Part shown: in pieces, positions 7,690 to 14,794 of the stretch
How positions within the stretch are numbered: position 1 is the stretch's first letter
Layout of the letters: each line of letters starts with the position of its first letter
Assembly (NCBI GenBank): GCA_947090385.1
Contig: CAMUNZ010000010.1
Coordinates: 1-25,979, forward strand
DNA length: 25,979 bases
DNA from: an uncultured Campylobacter sp.
GTDB taxonomy: Bacteria > Campylobacterota > Campylobacteria > Campylobacterales > Campylobacteraceae
Reading direction: 5' to 3'
Made by a program: the position numbers and the translations under genes
Notes under the pieces: generated by a model
Seen by the model: the letters and a program-made list of their open reading frames with translations, nothing else
Told to the model about the DNA's origin: nothing
Database searches by the model: none

Positions 7690-8367
7690 ATGACAAGTAT
7701 TTTAATGTTTGAAGATGATTTGGAATTAGCAGAAATTTTAAGTGAATTTTTAAGCAAATATGATATCGAAACTACAATAGTTGATGAGCCTTATATCGGG
7801 CTTTCTACCTTATCTTTAAAAAAATTTGATTTAATTATTTTGGATTTGACTTTACCTGGACTTGATGGGCTTGAAGTTTGCAAAGAGATAAGAAAAAATA
7901 GTCAAATTCCGATAATTATAAGTAGTGCAAGATCCGATATTGACGACAAGATAAACGCTTTTGATTTAGGAGCCGATGATTATATGCCAAAACCTTATAA
8001 CCCAAAAGAGCTTTTAGCTAGAATTAGAACTATATTAAAACGAAAAAATATAACAATCAAAGCAGAAGAAAACATAAATAAACCTTTTATTTTAAACGAA
8101 TTTGAACACGAAATAAAATTAAATGGAGAAACACTTAATTTAACAAGCGCAGAATATGAAGTTTTAGCGCATTTGATAAAAAAAGAGGGCGGAGCGATAA
8201 GCAGAGAAGAAATTATTTACAGTTGCAATTCTATAAATGAAGAGAGCACAAATAAAAGCATAGATGTTATTATTAGCCGAATTCGTTTAAAAATCGGCGA
8301 AAATTCAAAAGATCCGCATTTTATACACGCAATTCGCGGAGTTGGTTATAAACTTATAAATAGATGA
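7690..8367 (+). CDS. OmpR-type response regulator, ArsR/CprR-like
   Basis: A 225-residue transcription regulator. The receiver domain has the acidic pair Glu8-Asp9/Asp10, phosphoacceptor Asp52 in LILDLTLPGLDG, and Lys101 in YMPKPYNPKELLARI. The C-terminal winged-helix domain (about 130-225) has the OmpR/PhoB end IRGVGYKL. The N-terminus ILMFEDDLELAEILSEF and the stretch IPIIISSARSD closely resemble Helicobacter pylori ArsR and Campylobacter jejuni CprR, the acid-response and envelope/biofilm-linked regulators, as I remember them. Its stop overlaps the kinase start by 4 nt. In C. jejuni, cprR lies next to htrA; here the neighbour is a PBP gene, which also hints at envelope control. Which of the two homologues is the true orthologue is not decided here. 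Confidence 0.88.
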   Translation: MTSILMFEDDLELAEILSEFLSKYDIETTIVDEPYIGLSTLSLKKFDLIILDLTLPGLDGLEVCKEIRKNSQIPIIISSARSDIDDKINAFDLGADDYMPKPYNPKELLARIRTILKRKNITIKAEENINKPFILNEFEHEIKLNGETLNLTSAEYEVLAHLIKKEGGAISREEIIYSCNSINEESTNKSIDVIISRIRLKIGENSKDPHFIHAIRGVGYKLINR

Positions 8368-9593
8368 AAAATTCGATTTTTTTATCTTTAAGCGTTGTTT
8401 TTTTAATAAATATTTGCATAATTACAACTATTTTTTTATGGTTTATGTCTTGGGATAAGCAAAATTATACAAATGAATTAAACTCGCGTTATACGATTTT
8501 TTCTAGGGCCTTTTTGTTAAACGAAAATGGCATAATAAGCGAATTTGATTACAAAGAGCAGATAAAAAACTTTAGTATAAAAGAAATTTTAAATCCAATT
8601 GAAAAATATGATGTTTTAGCAAATTCAAAAATTTTAGATGAAATTAGCACAAATTTAGGAGATTGCGCGATTTTATCTTTTAAAAAACAAAATTTTTTAA
8701 AAATCACACATTTAAATAAAGTTTTTTTGTTTAAAGATTACGGCTATCAGGCTTATAGATATTATATATCTAAGGTTATTTTTGGTTTGATTATTTTAAT
8801 TTTTATAATATCTTGGTTTTTTGTTGTTAAAAAGATTTTTCCATTAAAAAAATTAAAAAAAGAGATTAAAAAATTTGCACTTGGGGATTTAGATATAAAA
8901 AATGTATCTATAGGAAAAGATGAAATTAGCGAAGTTGCAACTGCTTTTTACGAAGCAGTAAATCAGATAAAAGTCACAAATGAAAGTAGAAAACTTTTTT
9001 TAAGAAATATTATGCACGAGTTAAAAACGCCGATTACAAAAGGTAGAATTGCGATCGAAATGATAGAAAGTAGTAAAAATCAAGAACGTTTAATAAATGT
9101 TTTTGAAAGACTTGAAAATTTAATAAACGAATTTGCTTTAATAGAACAAATTACTAGCGGTTTTATAAAATTAAATTTAGTAAAAACAAATTTACAAAAT
9201 TTAATCGACGAAGCGATAGATATCGCTATGTGCGACAATGATTTGGTAAAATTTCATGGGCAAAATTTGAGTTTGATTGTGGATTTTAAACTTTTTTCGA
9301 TTGCTATAAAAAATTTAATTGACAATGCTTTAAAATATTCTAAAGATAAAAAAGTCGAAATTTTTGCCGATAAAAATGAGATAATTTTTTCTTCTGTCGG
9401 AGAAAAAATGCAAGAAAGTTTAAATTTTTATAAAGAGCCATTTTCAAAAGGTAAAAATGCAAAACAAAGTTTTGGGCTTGGACTTTATATTGTCGATAAT
9501 ATTTTAAAAAATCATAATTTTGAATTAAAATATGAATATAAAGATGGCAAAAATTTGCATAAATTTTATAAAAATTCTTATGCTGTTGTTTGA
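8364..9593 (+). CDS. Sensor histidine kinase, ArsS/CprS-like
   Basis: A 409-residue inner-membrane kinase partnered with the overlapping response-regulator gene. Two transmembrane helices (about 6-27 and 136-155) enclose a periplasmic sensing region of about 105 residues. A HAMP-like linker (about 158-200) leads to the phosphoacceptor His218 in MHELKTPITKGRIAIEM. The ATP-binding domain has the N box NLIDNALKYS (317-326) and the G2 box GLGLYIV (371-377). The usual DxGxG motif is replaced by FSSVGEKM, with no Asp. I recall the same kind of loss in the ArsS/CprS group, so it need not mean an inactive enzyme. The signal sensed is unknown. Confidence 0.88.
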   Translation: MKNSIFLSLSVVFLINICIITTIFLWFMSWDKQNYTNELNSRYTIFSRAFLLNENGIISEFDYKEQIKNFSIKEILNPIEKYDVLANSKILDEISTNLGDCAILSFKKQNFLKITHLNKVFLFKDYGYQAYRYYISKVIFGLIILIFIISWFFVVKKIFPLKKLKKEIKKFALGDLDIKNVSIGKDEISEVATAFYEAVNQIKVTNESRKLFLRNIMHELKTPITKGRIAIEMIESSKNQERLINVFERLENLINEFALIEQITSGFIKLNLVKTNLQNLIDEAIDIAMCDNDLVKFHGQNLSLIVDFKLFSIAIKNLIDNALKYSKDKKVEIFADKNEIIFSSVGEKMQESLNFYKEPFSKGKNAKQSFGLGLYIVDNILKNHNFELKYEYKDGKNLHKFYKNSYAVV

Positions 9594-9614
9594 AATTTAC
9601 ACTTATAAATAATA

Positions 9615-9639
9615 TTAATCCCCAAAATTTGGGGATTAA
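9615..9639. terminator. Bidirectional terminator between kinase and lipoprotein genes
   Basis: TTAATCCCCAAA (9615-9626) and TTTGGGGATTAA (9628-9639) form a 12-bp perfect inverted repeat. It lies 21 nt after the kinase stop and overlaps the stop codon of the convergent lipoprotein gene. It is GC-strong for this genome and probably works in both directions. Confidence 0.8.
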
Positions 9640-10097
9640 AGTTCAACATTTAAAATTCTGGCGATTCTTTTTGCGTCATCACAACTTGGTTTGTCGCCTG
9701 TAAAGCAAGCTCTTTTATAAAGATCGAAAGCTGTATTTATATTTGCCATCACGCCTTCACCTTTTTCAAACATTTCTGCCATTTTTATGCAAGATGGAAG
9801 ATTGTTCGGATATTTATTTGTCGCACAAATTTCATCATACATTCTAATTGCCGTCGAATAATCTGCATGTTGGTAATAATAATTTGCTACGTTATAGCAA
9901 CCCATTAATTCTCCACTTTTGCAACTTGCATCAAAATTTCTAAAATCAGAATCGCTTACAATTCTATCTTTTATCCTTTTTGTAGCACCAACTGAGGAGT
10001 AATTTATCGCCGATTCATCTGTTTGATGTTTTACTCCACCATTTGTCGCACAACCAACAAAAATTAAACCTGCTAATAAAATTCCTGCGAATTTCAT
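9636..10097 (-). CDS. Hcp-like Sel1-repeat lipoprotein
   Basis: A 153-residue lipoprotein: signal peptide with lipobox LIFVGC, lipidated Cys16, then a hydrophilic linker and Sel1-like helical repeats from about 55. Three cysteine pairs (59/67, 91/103, 131/139) sit where Helicobacter cysteine-rich proteins have repeat-internal disulfides. The middle pair is spaced 11 residues instead of 7 because of an extra NKYP/NNLP loop. GEGVMANINTAFDLYKRAC is a clear Sel1 repeat core. The start is taken as the ATG at 10097, 7 nt after AAGG; a TTG two codons upstream would add only MI. It is last in the prfB operon, 2 nt after the preceding stop. A role in envelope protein interactions is inferred from the repeat type only. 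Confidence 0.85.
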   Translation of the reverse strand: MKFAGILLAGLIFVGCATNGGVKHQTDESAINYSSVGATKRIKDRIVSDSDFRNFDASCKSGELMGCYNVANYYYQHADYSTAIRMYDEICATNKYPNNLPSCIKMAEMFEKGEGVMANINTAFDLYKRACFTGDKPSCDDAKRIARILNVEL

Positions 10098-10099
10098 AA

Positions 10100-10423
10100 T
10101 CAATCCTTGCGTCCTAAAATATAATATGTCTCTTTTCCATCAACTTTTTTGAGTTTAAGATTGTATTTTTCGCCCCAATCTTTAACTATTTCATTAAATT
10201 CTTTTATTTTAGCTTTATCGTTTGATTGACATTTTATTTTTAAAACATCTTCGCTATTTGATAAAGCGACAAAACTTTCTATATTTGATAATTTTTCATT
10301 TAGTGAGATTACGTGATCAAGCTCAGCTTGTGAAAGATCTGTATTTGAAATAATTCTTTCAAATTGTCTTTTTATACTTTCATTTTCATTATAGCCAAGT
10401 GCCACCAATACATTTTCAAACAT
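10100..10423 (-). CDS. Small soluble protein of unknown function, coupled to prfB
   Basis: A 107-residue acidic-to-neutral protein without signal peptide or membrane segment. The first 55 residues look helical (MFENVLVALGYNENESIKRQ onward). The rest has alternating strands and helices around VLKIKCQSNDKAKIKEFNEI and ends in LKKVDGKETYYILGRKD. One cysteine (about 65) stands alone. Its start overlaps the prfB stop by 8 nt and has a strong AAGGAG upstream, and the lipoprotein gene starts 2 nt after its stop, so it is a genuine operon member. I do not recognise the family and assign no function. Confidence 0.75.
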   Translation of the reverse strand: MFENVLVALGYNENESIKRQFERIISNTDLSQAELDHVISLNEKLSNIESFVALSNSEDVLKIKCQSNDKAKIKEFNEIVKDWGEKYNLKLKKVDGKETYYILGRKD

Positions 10424-11531
10424 TAATTTCTCCTTTATTAGATTGTTGATTTATTAATACACCTTCAATAATTTTTTTTATATCTCCGTCCAATATAGCT
10501 TCTACATTGCTATAAGCGATGTTGCTTCTTAAATCCTTAACTTGTTGATAAGGGAAAAGCACATAGGATCGAATTTGATGACCCCAACCGATTTCGCTTT
10601 TTTCTATGCTATCAATTGCGGCTTGTTGTTTTTGAAGTTCTAATTCGTAAAGTCTTGATTTTAAAACTTTCATCGCGCTTTCTTTATTTTTATGCTGACT
10701 TCTATCGTTTTGACATTGAACGACGATATTTGTCGGCAAATGTGTAATTCTAACTGCGCTTTCTGTTTTATTTACATGCTGTCCGCCAGCTCCGCTTGCT
10801 CTATAAACATCTATTTTTAAATCTTTTTCATCTATGACAATATCTATATCATCATCAAGTTCCGGACTTACCATAACGCTACAAAAACTTGTATGTCTTC
10901 TTCCGGCGCTATCAAAAGGACTTGTTCTGACTAACCTATGAATCCCGTTTTCTGTTTTTAAATATCCGTAAGCATTTTCACCTTTTATGATAAAACTTAC
11001 ATCTTTTAAACCAGCTTCATCACCTTCTTGAAAATCCAAAGTTTCGACTTTATAATTTTCTCTTTCACAAAATCTTAAATACATTCTATAAACTATGCTT
11101 GCCCAGTCGTTGCTTTCTGTCCCGCCAACTCCTGGATGAATCGATATAATCGCGTTTTTACTATCATCTTCGCCACTCAACATAATAGAAATTTCTAAAT
11201 TTGTAATTTGCTCTTCTAAATTTCCAGATTCATTAAAAATAGTTTCAATAGTTTCCAAATCATTTTCGCTATTTGCGATATCAAAAAACTCTTTTGCATC
11301 CAAAACGGCATTTTTAGCCTTTTTGTATTTTTCTAAAGTATTCATAATCCTTGATTTTTCTCTAGAAATTTTAGAAGCGTTTTTTGCATCATTCCAAAAA
11401 TTTATATCATTTTCTAAATTTAAAATTTCATCCAAGCGAATTTGAAGTTTTTCTGGTTTGATTATAAGTCCGATGTTTTTAATTTTTGTATCTAATCTTT
11501 TTAAAAGTTCCGTGTATTCGTAATTATCCAA
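10416..11531 (-). CDS. prfB: Peptide chain release factor 2
   Basis: RF2 ends translation at UGA and UAA codons. The 371-residue protein contains the RF2 stop-codon motif SPF (204-206) in VRTSPFDSAGRRHTSF. It also has the GGQ loop (249-251) in GAGGQHVNKTESAVRI, whose Gln contacts the peptidyl-tRNA ester bond. The frame is continuous, so the autoregulatory +1 frameshift used in many bacterial prfB genes is absent. The start is a TTG at 11529-11531, with AAGGAA 7 nt upstream and a TATAAT box further out; the next Met is residue 63, inside conserved sequence. It heads an operon with the small protein and the lipoprotein, divergent from panC. Confidence 0.95.
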   Translation of the reverse strand: MDNYEYTELLKRLDTKIKNIGLIIKPEKLQIRLDEILNLENDINFWNDAKNASKISREKSRIMNTLEKYKKAKNAVLDAKEFFDIANSENDLETIETIFNESGNLEEQITNLEISIMLSGEDDSKNAIISIHPGVGGTESNDWASIVYRMYLRFCERENYKVETLDFQEGDEAGLKDVSFIIKGENAYGYLKTENGIHRLVRTSPFDSAGRRHTSFCSVMVSPELDDDIDIVIDEKDLKIDVYRASGAGGQHVNKTESAVRITHLPTNIVVQCQNDRSQHKNKESAMKVLKSRLYELELQKQQAAIDSIEKSEIGWGHQIRSYVLFPYQQVKDLRSNIAYSNVEAILDGDIKKIIEGVLINQQSNKGEINV

Positions 11532-11556
11532 AAAATTTCCTTAAAAAATGTTTGAG

Positions 11557-11562
11557 ATTATA
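11557..11562 (-). promoter_or_regulatory. prfB promoter -10 box
   Basis: On the minus strand GATATAATCTC contains a perfect TATAAT 25 nt upstream of the prfB TTG start, with AAGGAA between them. This agrees with translation beginning at the TTG. Confidence 0.6.
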
Positions 11563-11631
11563 TCATTTAAATTTAAAAATTTACCTTATATAAGTGTTTT
11601 TTATTTAACTTAATTTAAAAAAAAATTTGGT

Positions 11632-11637
11632 TATAAT
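11632..11637 (+). promoter_or_regulatory. panC promoter -10 box
   Basis: TATAAT preceded by an A/T-rich stretch and TTTGGT lies 33 nt before the panC ATG. A GAAGGA ribosome-binding site is at about 11656-11661. The 139-nt gap 11532-11670 thus carries two divergent promoters and nothing else that I can see. Confidence 0.6.
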
Positions 11638-11670
11638 CTACGACTATTTTTTATTGAAGGAAAAAATTTT

Positions 11671-12492
11671 ATGCAAATTTTACGAAATGTAAAAGAAGTC
11701 AAAGCTTGGCGAGAAAATATAAACAAAACTCTTGGATATGTTCCTACAATGGGCGCTTTGCACGATGGTCACGCTAGTTTGATAAAAAAAGCAAAATCAC
11801 AAAATGATGTTGTTATCGTCACAACTTTTATAAATCCAACTCAGTTTTTACATGGAGAGGATTTTGAAAAATATCCAAAAAACGAAGAAAAAGATTGCAA
11901 AATTTGTGAAGATTTAGGAGTTGATGCTGTTTTTATACCAAATTCTGATGAAATTTATATACAAAATGAGCCGCAAATTGAGGCTTGTAAAAATTTATCA
12001 ACGATTTTAGAAGGCGCTATTCGTCCAGGACATTTTGATGGAGTTTGTAAAGTTTTAAACAAATTTTTTAATCTCATAAAACCTCAAAAAGTTTATTTTG
12101 GTAAAAAAGACACACAGCAAATTTTCGTTGTCAAAAATATGATTGAAAGATTTTTTATGGATTTAGAAATCGTGCCCTGTGAGATCGTGCGAGAAGCCGA
12201 TGGTTTAGCGCTTTCAAGTAGAAATGTATATTTAGACGAAAACGAAAAATTTCTTGCTTTAAAGCTTTCTAGAAGTTTAAAAAAAGCAGAGAATTTAATC
12301 TCAAACGGCGAAAATGATATTAAAATTTTAAAATTAGAAATGTATAAAATTTTAGAGCCTTTAAAAGTCGATTATGTCGAATTTGTAGATAGAAATTTTA
12401 CAAAAATAGATAAATTTTTACCAAATAATACGATAATTTTAGTCGCAGCGACTGTTGGAAAAACTAGATTGATTGATAATATTTGGTTATAA
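11671..12492 (+). CDS. panC: Pantoate--beta-alanine ligase
   Basis: PanC joins pantoate and beta-alanine using ATP to make pantothenate, the precursor of coenzyme A. The 273-residue protein has the nucleotidyltransferase signature HDGH (31-34) after VPTMGAL, the substrate loop NPTQF (Gln58), GKKD (144-147) and the ALSSRN motif (180-185) that stands in for KMSKS. Length is normal. It is the first gene of the panC-rimO-tilS-nrdA series and ends 1 nt before the rimO ATG. panB and panD are not in the window. Confidence 0.95.
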   Translation: MQILRNVKEVKAWRENINKTLGYVPTMGALHDGHASLIKKAKSQNDVVIVTTFINPTQFLHGEDFEKYPKNEEKDCKICEDLGVDAVFIPNSDEIYIQNEPQIEACKNLSTILEGAIRPGHFDGVCKVLNKFFNLIKPQKVYFGKKDTQQIFVVKNMIERFFMDLEIVPCEIVREADGLALSSRNVYLDENEKFLALKLSRSLKKAENLISNGENDIKILKLEMYKILEPLKVDYVEFVDRNFTKIDKFLPNNTIILVAATVGKTRLIDNIWL

Positions 12493-12493
12493 A

Positions 12494-13807
12494 ATGGCAA
12501 ATTTATATTTAGTTTCACTTGGATGTAATAAAAATTTAGTTGATAGTGAAATTATGCTTGGCAGACTTGGAAATTTTACAATCGTTGATGATCCAAAAAT
12601 TGCCGATGTTATGATTGTAAATACCTGTGGATTTATAGCGAGCGCAAAAGAAGAAAGCATAAAAGTTATTTTAGAATTGGCTAGTTATAAGAAAAAAAAC
12701 ACAGTTTTAGTTGTAACTGGCTGTTTAATGCAAAGATATCGCGATGAATTGATGAAAGAACTTCCAGAAGTTGATATTTTTAGTGGTGTTGGAGATTACG
12801 ATAAAATTGATGAAATTATCTTAAAAAAACAATCCAAATTTTCGCCACAAACTTATTTACAGACAGATAAACAAGAAAGAGTTATTACTGGATCAAATTT
12901 TCACGCTTATATAAAAATTAGCGAAGGATGCAATCAAAGATGCTCTTTTTGTGCAATTCCAACATTTAAAGGTAAATTAAAATCAAGGCAAATTTCAAAT
13001 ATAGTCGAAGAAGTTAAAAATTTAACCAAAAAAGGCTTTTATGATTTTAGTTTTATAGCGCAAGATAGTAGCAGTTTTGGTAGAGATTTTGGGCAAAATG
13101 ATGCTTTGATAAATTTGATTGATGAAATTAACAAAATAGACGAAGTAAAAGTAGCAAGAATTTTATATCTTTATCCGACTACAACTACGCCAAAACTTAT
13201 ACAAAAAATCATAAATTCAACTAAATTTGCAAATTATTTTGATATGCCTATACAGCATATTAGCGACGATATGCTTAAAATTATGCGTCGTGGAAGCAAA
13301 AAAAGTGAAATTTTAGAACTTTTAAATTTGATGAGAAATTCACCAAATTCGTTTTTAAGAACTGGTTTTATTATCGGACATCCTGGCGAAAGCGAGGATA
13401 ATTTTAATGAACTTTGTGATTTTTTAAAAAGTTTTGAATTTGATAGAATTACAGCTTTTGCGTATTCAAAAGAAGAAGATACTGCAAGTTTTGATATGGA
13501 ACAAATTTCAAATAAAATCATCACAAAAAGATTAAATCAAATTGAAAAAATTATAAATAAATCCATCAAAAAAAGTTTTTCAAAATTAGTCGGCACAACG
13601 CAAGAAGTTGAAATTAACGGAATTTCAAGCGAAGGTGAGTTTTTTTGGGGTGGAAAAATAAAATTTTGGGATAAAGATATCGATGGCGAAATTTTAATCA
13701 ACGAAAGCGAAGTTGAAAATGTCGAAATGGGCGAAATTTACGATTGTAAAATCACGCAATTTATAGGTGGAAAACTGTTTGCTACAATTATCAAAAAAGT
13801 CTCTTGA
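12494..13807 (+). CDS. rimO: Ribosomal protein S12 methylthiotransferase RimO
   Basis: RimO is a radical-SAM enzyme that adds a methylthio group to the conserved Asp of ribosomal protein S12. In the 437-residue product the N-terminal domain carries cluster ligands Cys11, Cys45 and Cys77. The radical-SAM loop GCNQRCSFC has Cys146, Cys150 and Cys153, and the C-terminal TRAM-type domain starts near KLVGTTQEVEI. The acidic TRAM and the SLGCNKNLVDSE start favour RimO over MiaB. The ATG at 12494 is used, 1 nt after the panC stop; a TTG at 12473 would add residues inside panC. No clear SD precedes it, so coupling to panC is likely. The tilS start lies inside its 3' end. Confidence 0.94.
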   Translation: MANLYLVSLGCNKNLVDSEIMLGRLGNFTIVDDPKIADVMIVNTCGFIASAKEESIKVILELASYKKKNTVLVVTGCLMQRYRDELMKELPEVDIFSGVGDYDKIDEIILKKQSKFSPQTYLQTDKQERVITGSNFHAYIKISEGCNQRCSFCAIPTFKGKLKSRQISNIVEEVKNLTKKGFYDFSFIAQDSSSFGRDFGQNDALINLIDEINKIDEVKVARILYLYPTTTTPKLIQKIINSTKFANYFDMPIQHISDDMLKIMRRGSKKSEILELLNLMRNSPNSFLRTGFIIGHPGESEDNFNELCDFLKSFEFDRITAFAYSKEEDTASFDMEQISNKIITKRLNQIEKIINKSIKKSFSKLVGTTQEVEINGISSEGEFFWGGKIKFWDKDIDGEILINESEVENVEMGEIYDCKITQFIGGKLFATIIKKVS

Positions 13808-14774
13808 AATTTTAAAAAATGGTAAAAATTTATTAGCTTTTTCTCACGGTAGCGATAGCACGGCGCTTTTTTATCTTTTAAAACAAGAAAATGTTGATTT
13901 TAGCGTCGCCATCGTAAATTATCACACAAGAAAAAATTCAAACCTAGAATCACAAAATGCAGAAATTTTATGTCACAAATTTGATGTAAAATTTCACAAA
14001 TTTGACGCATTTTTGGATTTAAAACAAAAAAATTTTGAAGCGACGGCAAGAAAAATTCGCTACGATTTTTTTAATTATTTAATGCAAAATTTTGGTTATA
14101 AAAATTTGATTTTAGCTCATCAATTAAATGATAAACTCGAATGGTTTTTGATGCAATTAAGCAAAGGTTCTGGTCTTGCGAATTTACTTTCAATGGATGA
14201 AATAGAAAAGAAAAAAAATTTTTATATCATTCGCCCTTTAATTTTTACTCCAAAAGATGAAATTTTAAATTTTTTAAAAGAGAATAAAATTTTATATTTT
14301 GATGACGAATCAAATCACGATTTAAAATTTAAAAGAAATTATATAAGGCAAAATTTTAGTGATAAATTTTTGCAAAATTTTAGTAACGGAGTAAAAAAGA
14401 GTTTTGAGTTTTTAAATGTCGATAAAAATAGAATTTTAGGAGATTTTGAGTTTGAAAATGGGGAATTTTTTTTGATAGAAAAAGATGAAAAAGCGATAAA
14501 TTTGATAGATAAAGCTGTTAAAATTTTGGGTGTTTTGATGAGTGAAAAACAGCGTGAAATTTGTTTGCAAGATTGCGTTATATCCGGAAAAATTTGTGTT
14601 TGTAACAATGAAAAGTTTTATTTTGTTTCTCCATTTGTAAAAGTCAAAATGGATAAAAAATTTAAAGAATTTTGCAGAATAAATAAAATACCAAGATTAA
14701 TTCGTCCATATATGTTTTTGAAACAAAATATCTTAGATTTTAAGAAAATAAAAGATAAAATCCAGCCTTTTTAG
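13779..14774 (+). CDS. tilS: tRNA(Ile)-lysidine synthase TilS (short form)
   Basis: TilS converts the wobble C34 of tRNA-Ile(CAU) to lysidine so that it reads AUA, a codon used heavily in this AT-rich genome. The N-terminal PP-loop ATPase is clear: LAFSHGSDSTALFYLL, followed by AIVNYHTR, EATARKIRYDFF and LAHQLNDKLEWFLMQL. The loop is SHGSDS instead of the usual SGGxDS. The protein is about 331 residues and lacks the large C-terminal tRNA-binding domain of E. coli TilS. The start is uncertain: TTG at 13779 has AGGTGG 8 nt upstream, while GTG at 13767 would add four residues. Both lie inside the end of rimO, so the overlap is 29 or 41 nt. Confidence 0.88.
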   Translation: MLQLSKKSLEILKNGKNLLAFSHGSDSTALFYLLKQENVDFSVAIVNYHTRKNSNLESQNAEILCHKFDVKFHKFDAFLDLKQKNFEATARKIRYDFFNYLMQNFGYKNLILAHQLNDKLEWFLMQLSKGSGLANLLSMDEIEKKKNFYIIRPLIFTPKDEILNFLKENKILYFDDESNHDLKFKRNYIRQNFSDKFLQNFSNGVKKSFEFLNVDKNRILGDFEFENGEFFLIEKDEKAINLIDKAVKILGVLMSEKQREICLQDCVISGKICVCNNEKFYFVSPFVKVKMDKKFKEFCRINKIPRLIRPYMFLKQNILDFKKIKDKIQPF

Positions 14775-14794
14775 CAGATTTTAAAGAGGTATTA

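Noticed and set aside
10416..11531. Programmed +1 frameshift in prfB
   Set aside because: The reading frame is continuous from the TTG start to the stop, with no internal in-frame UGA near codon 25.
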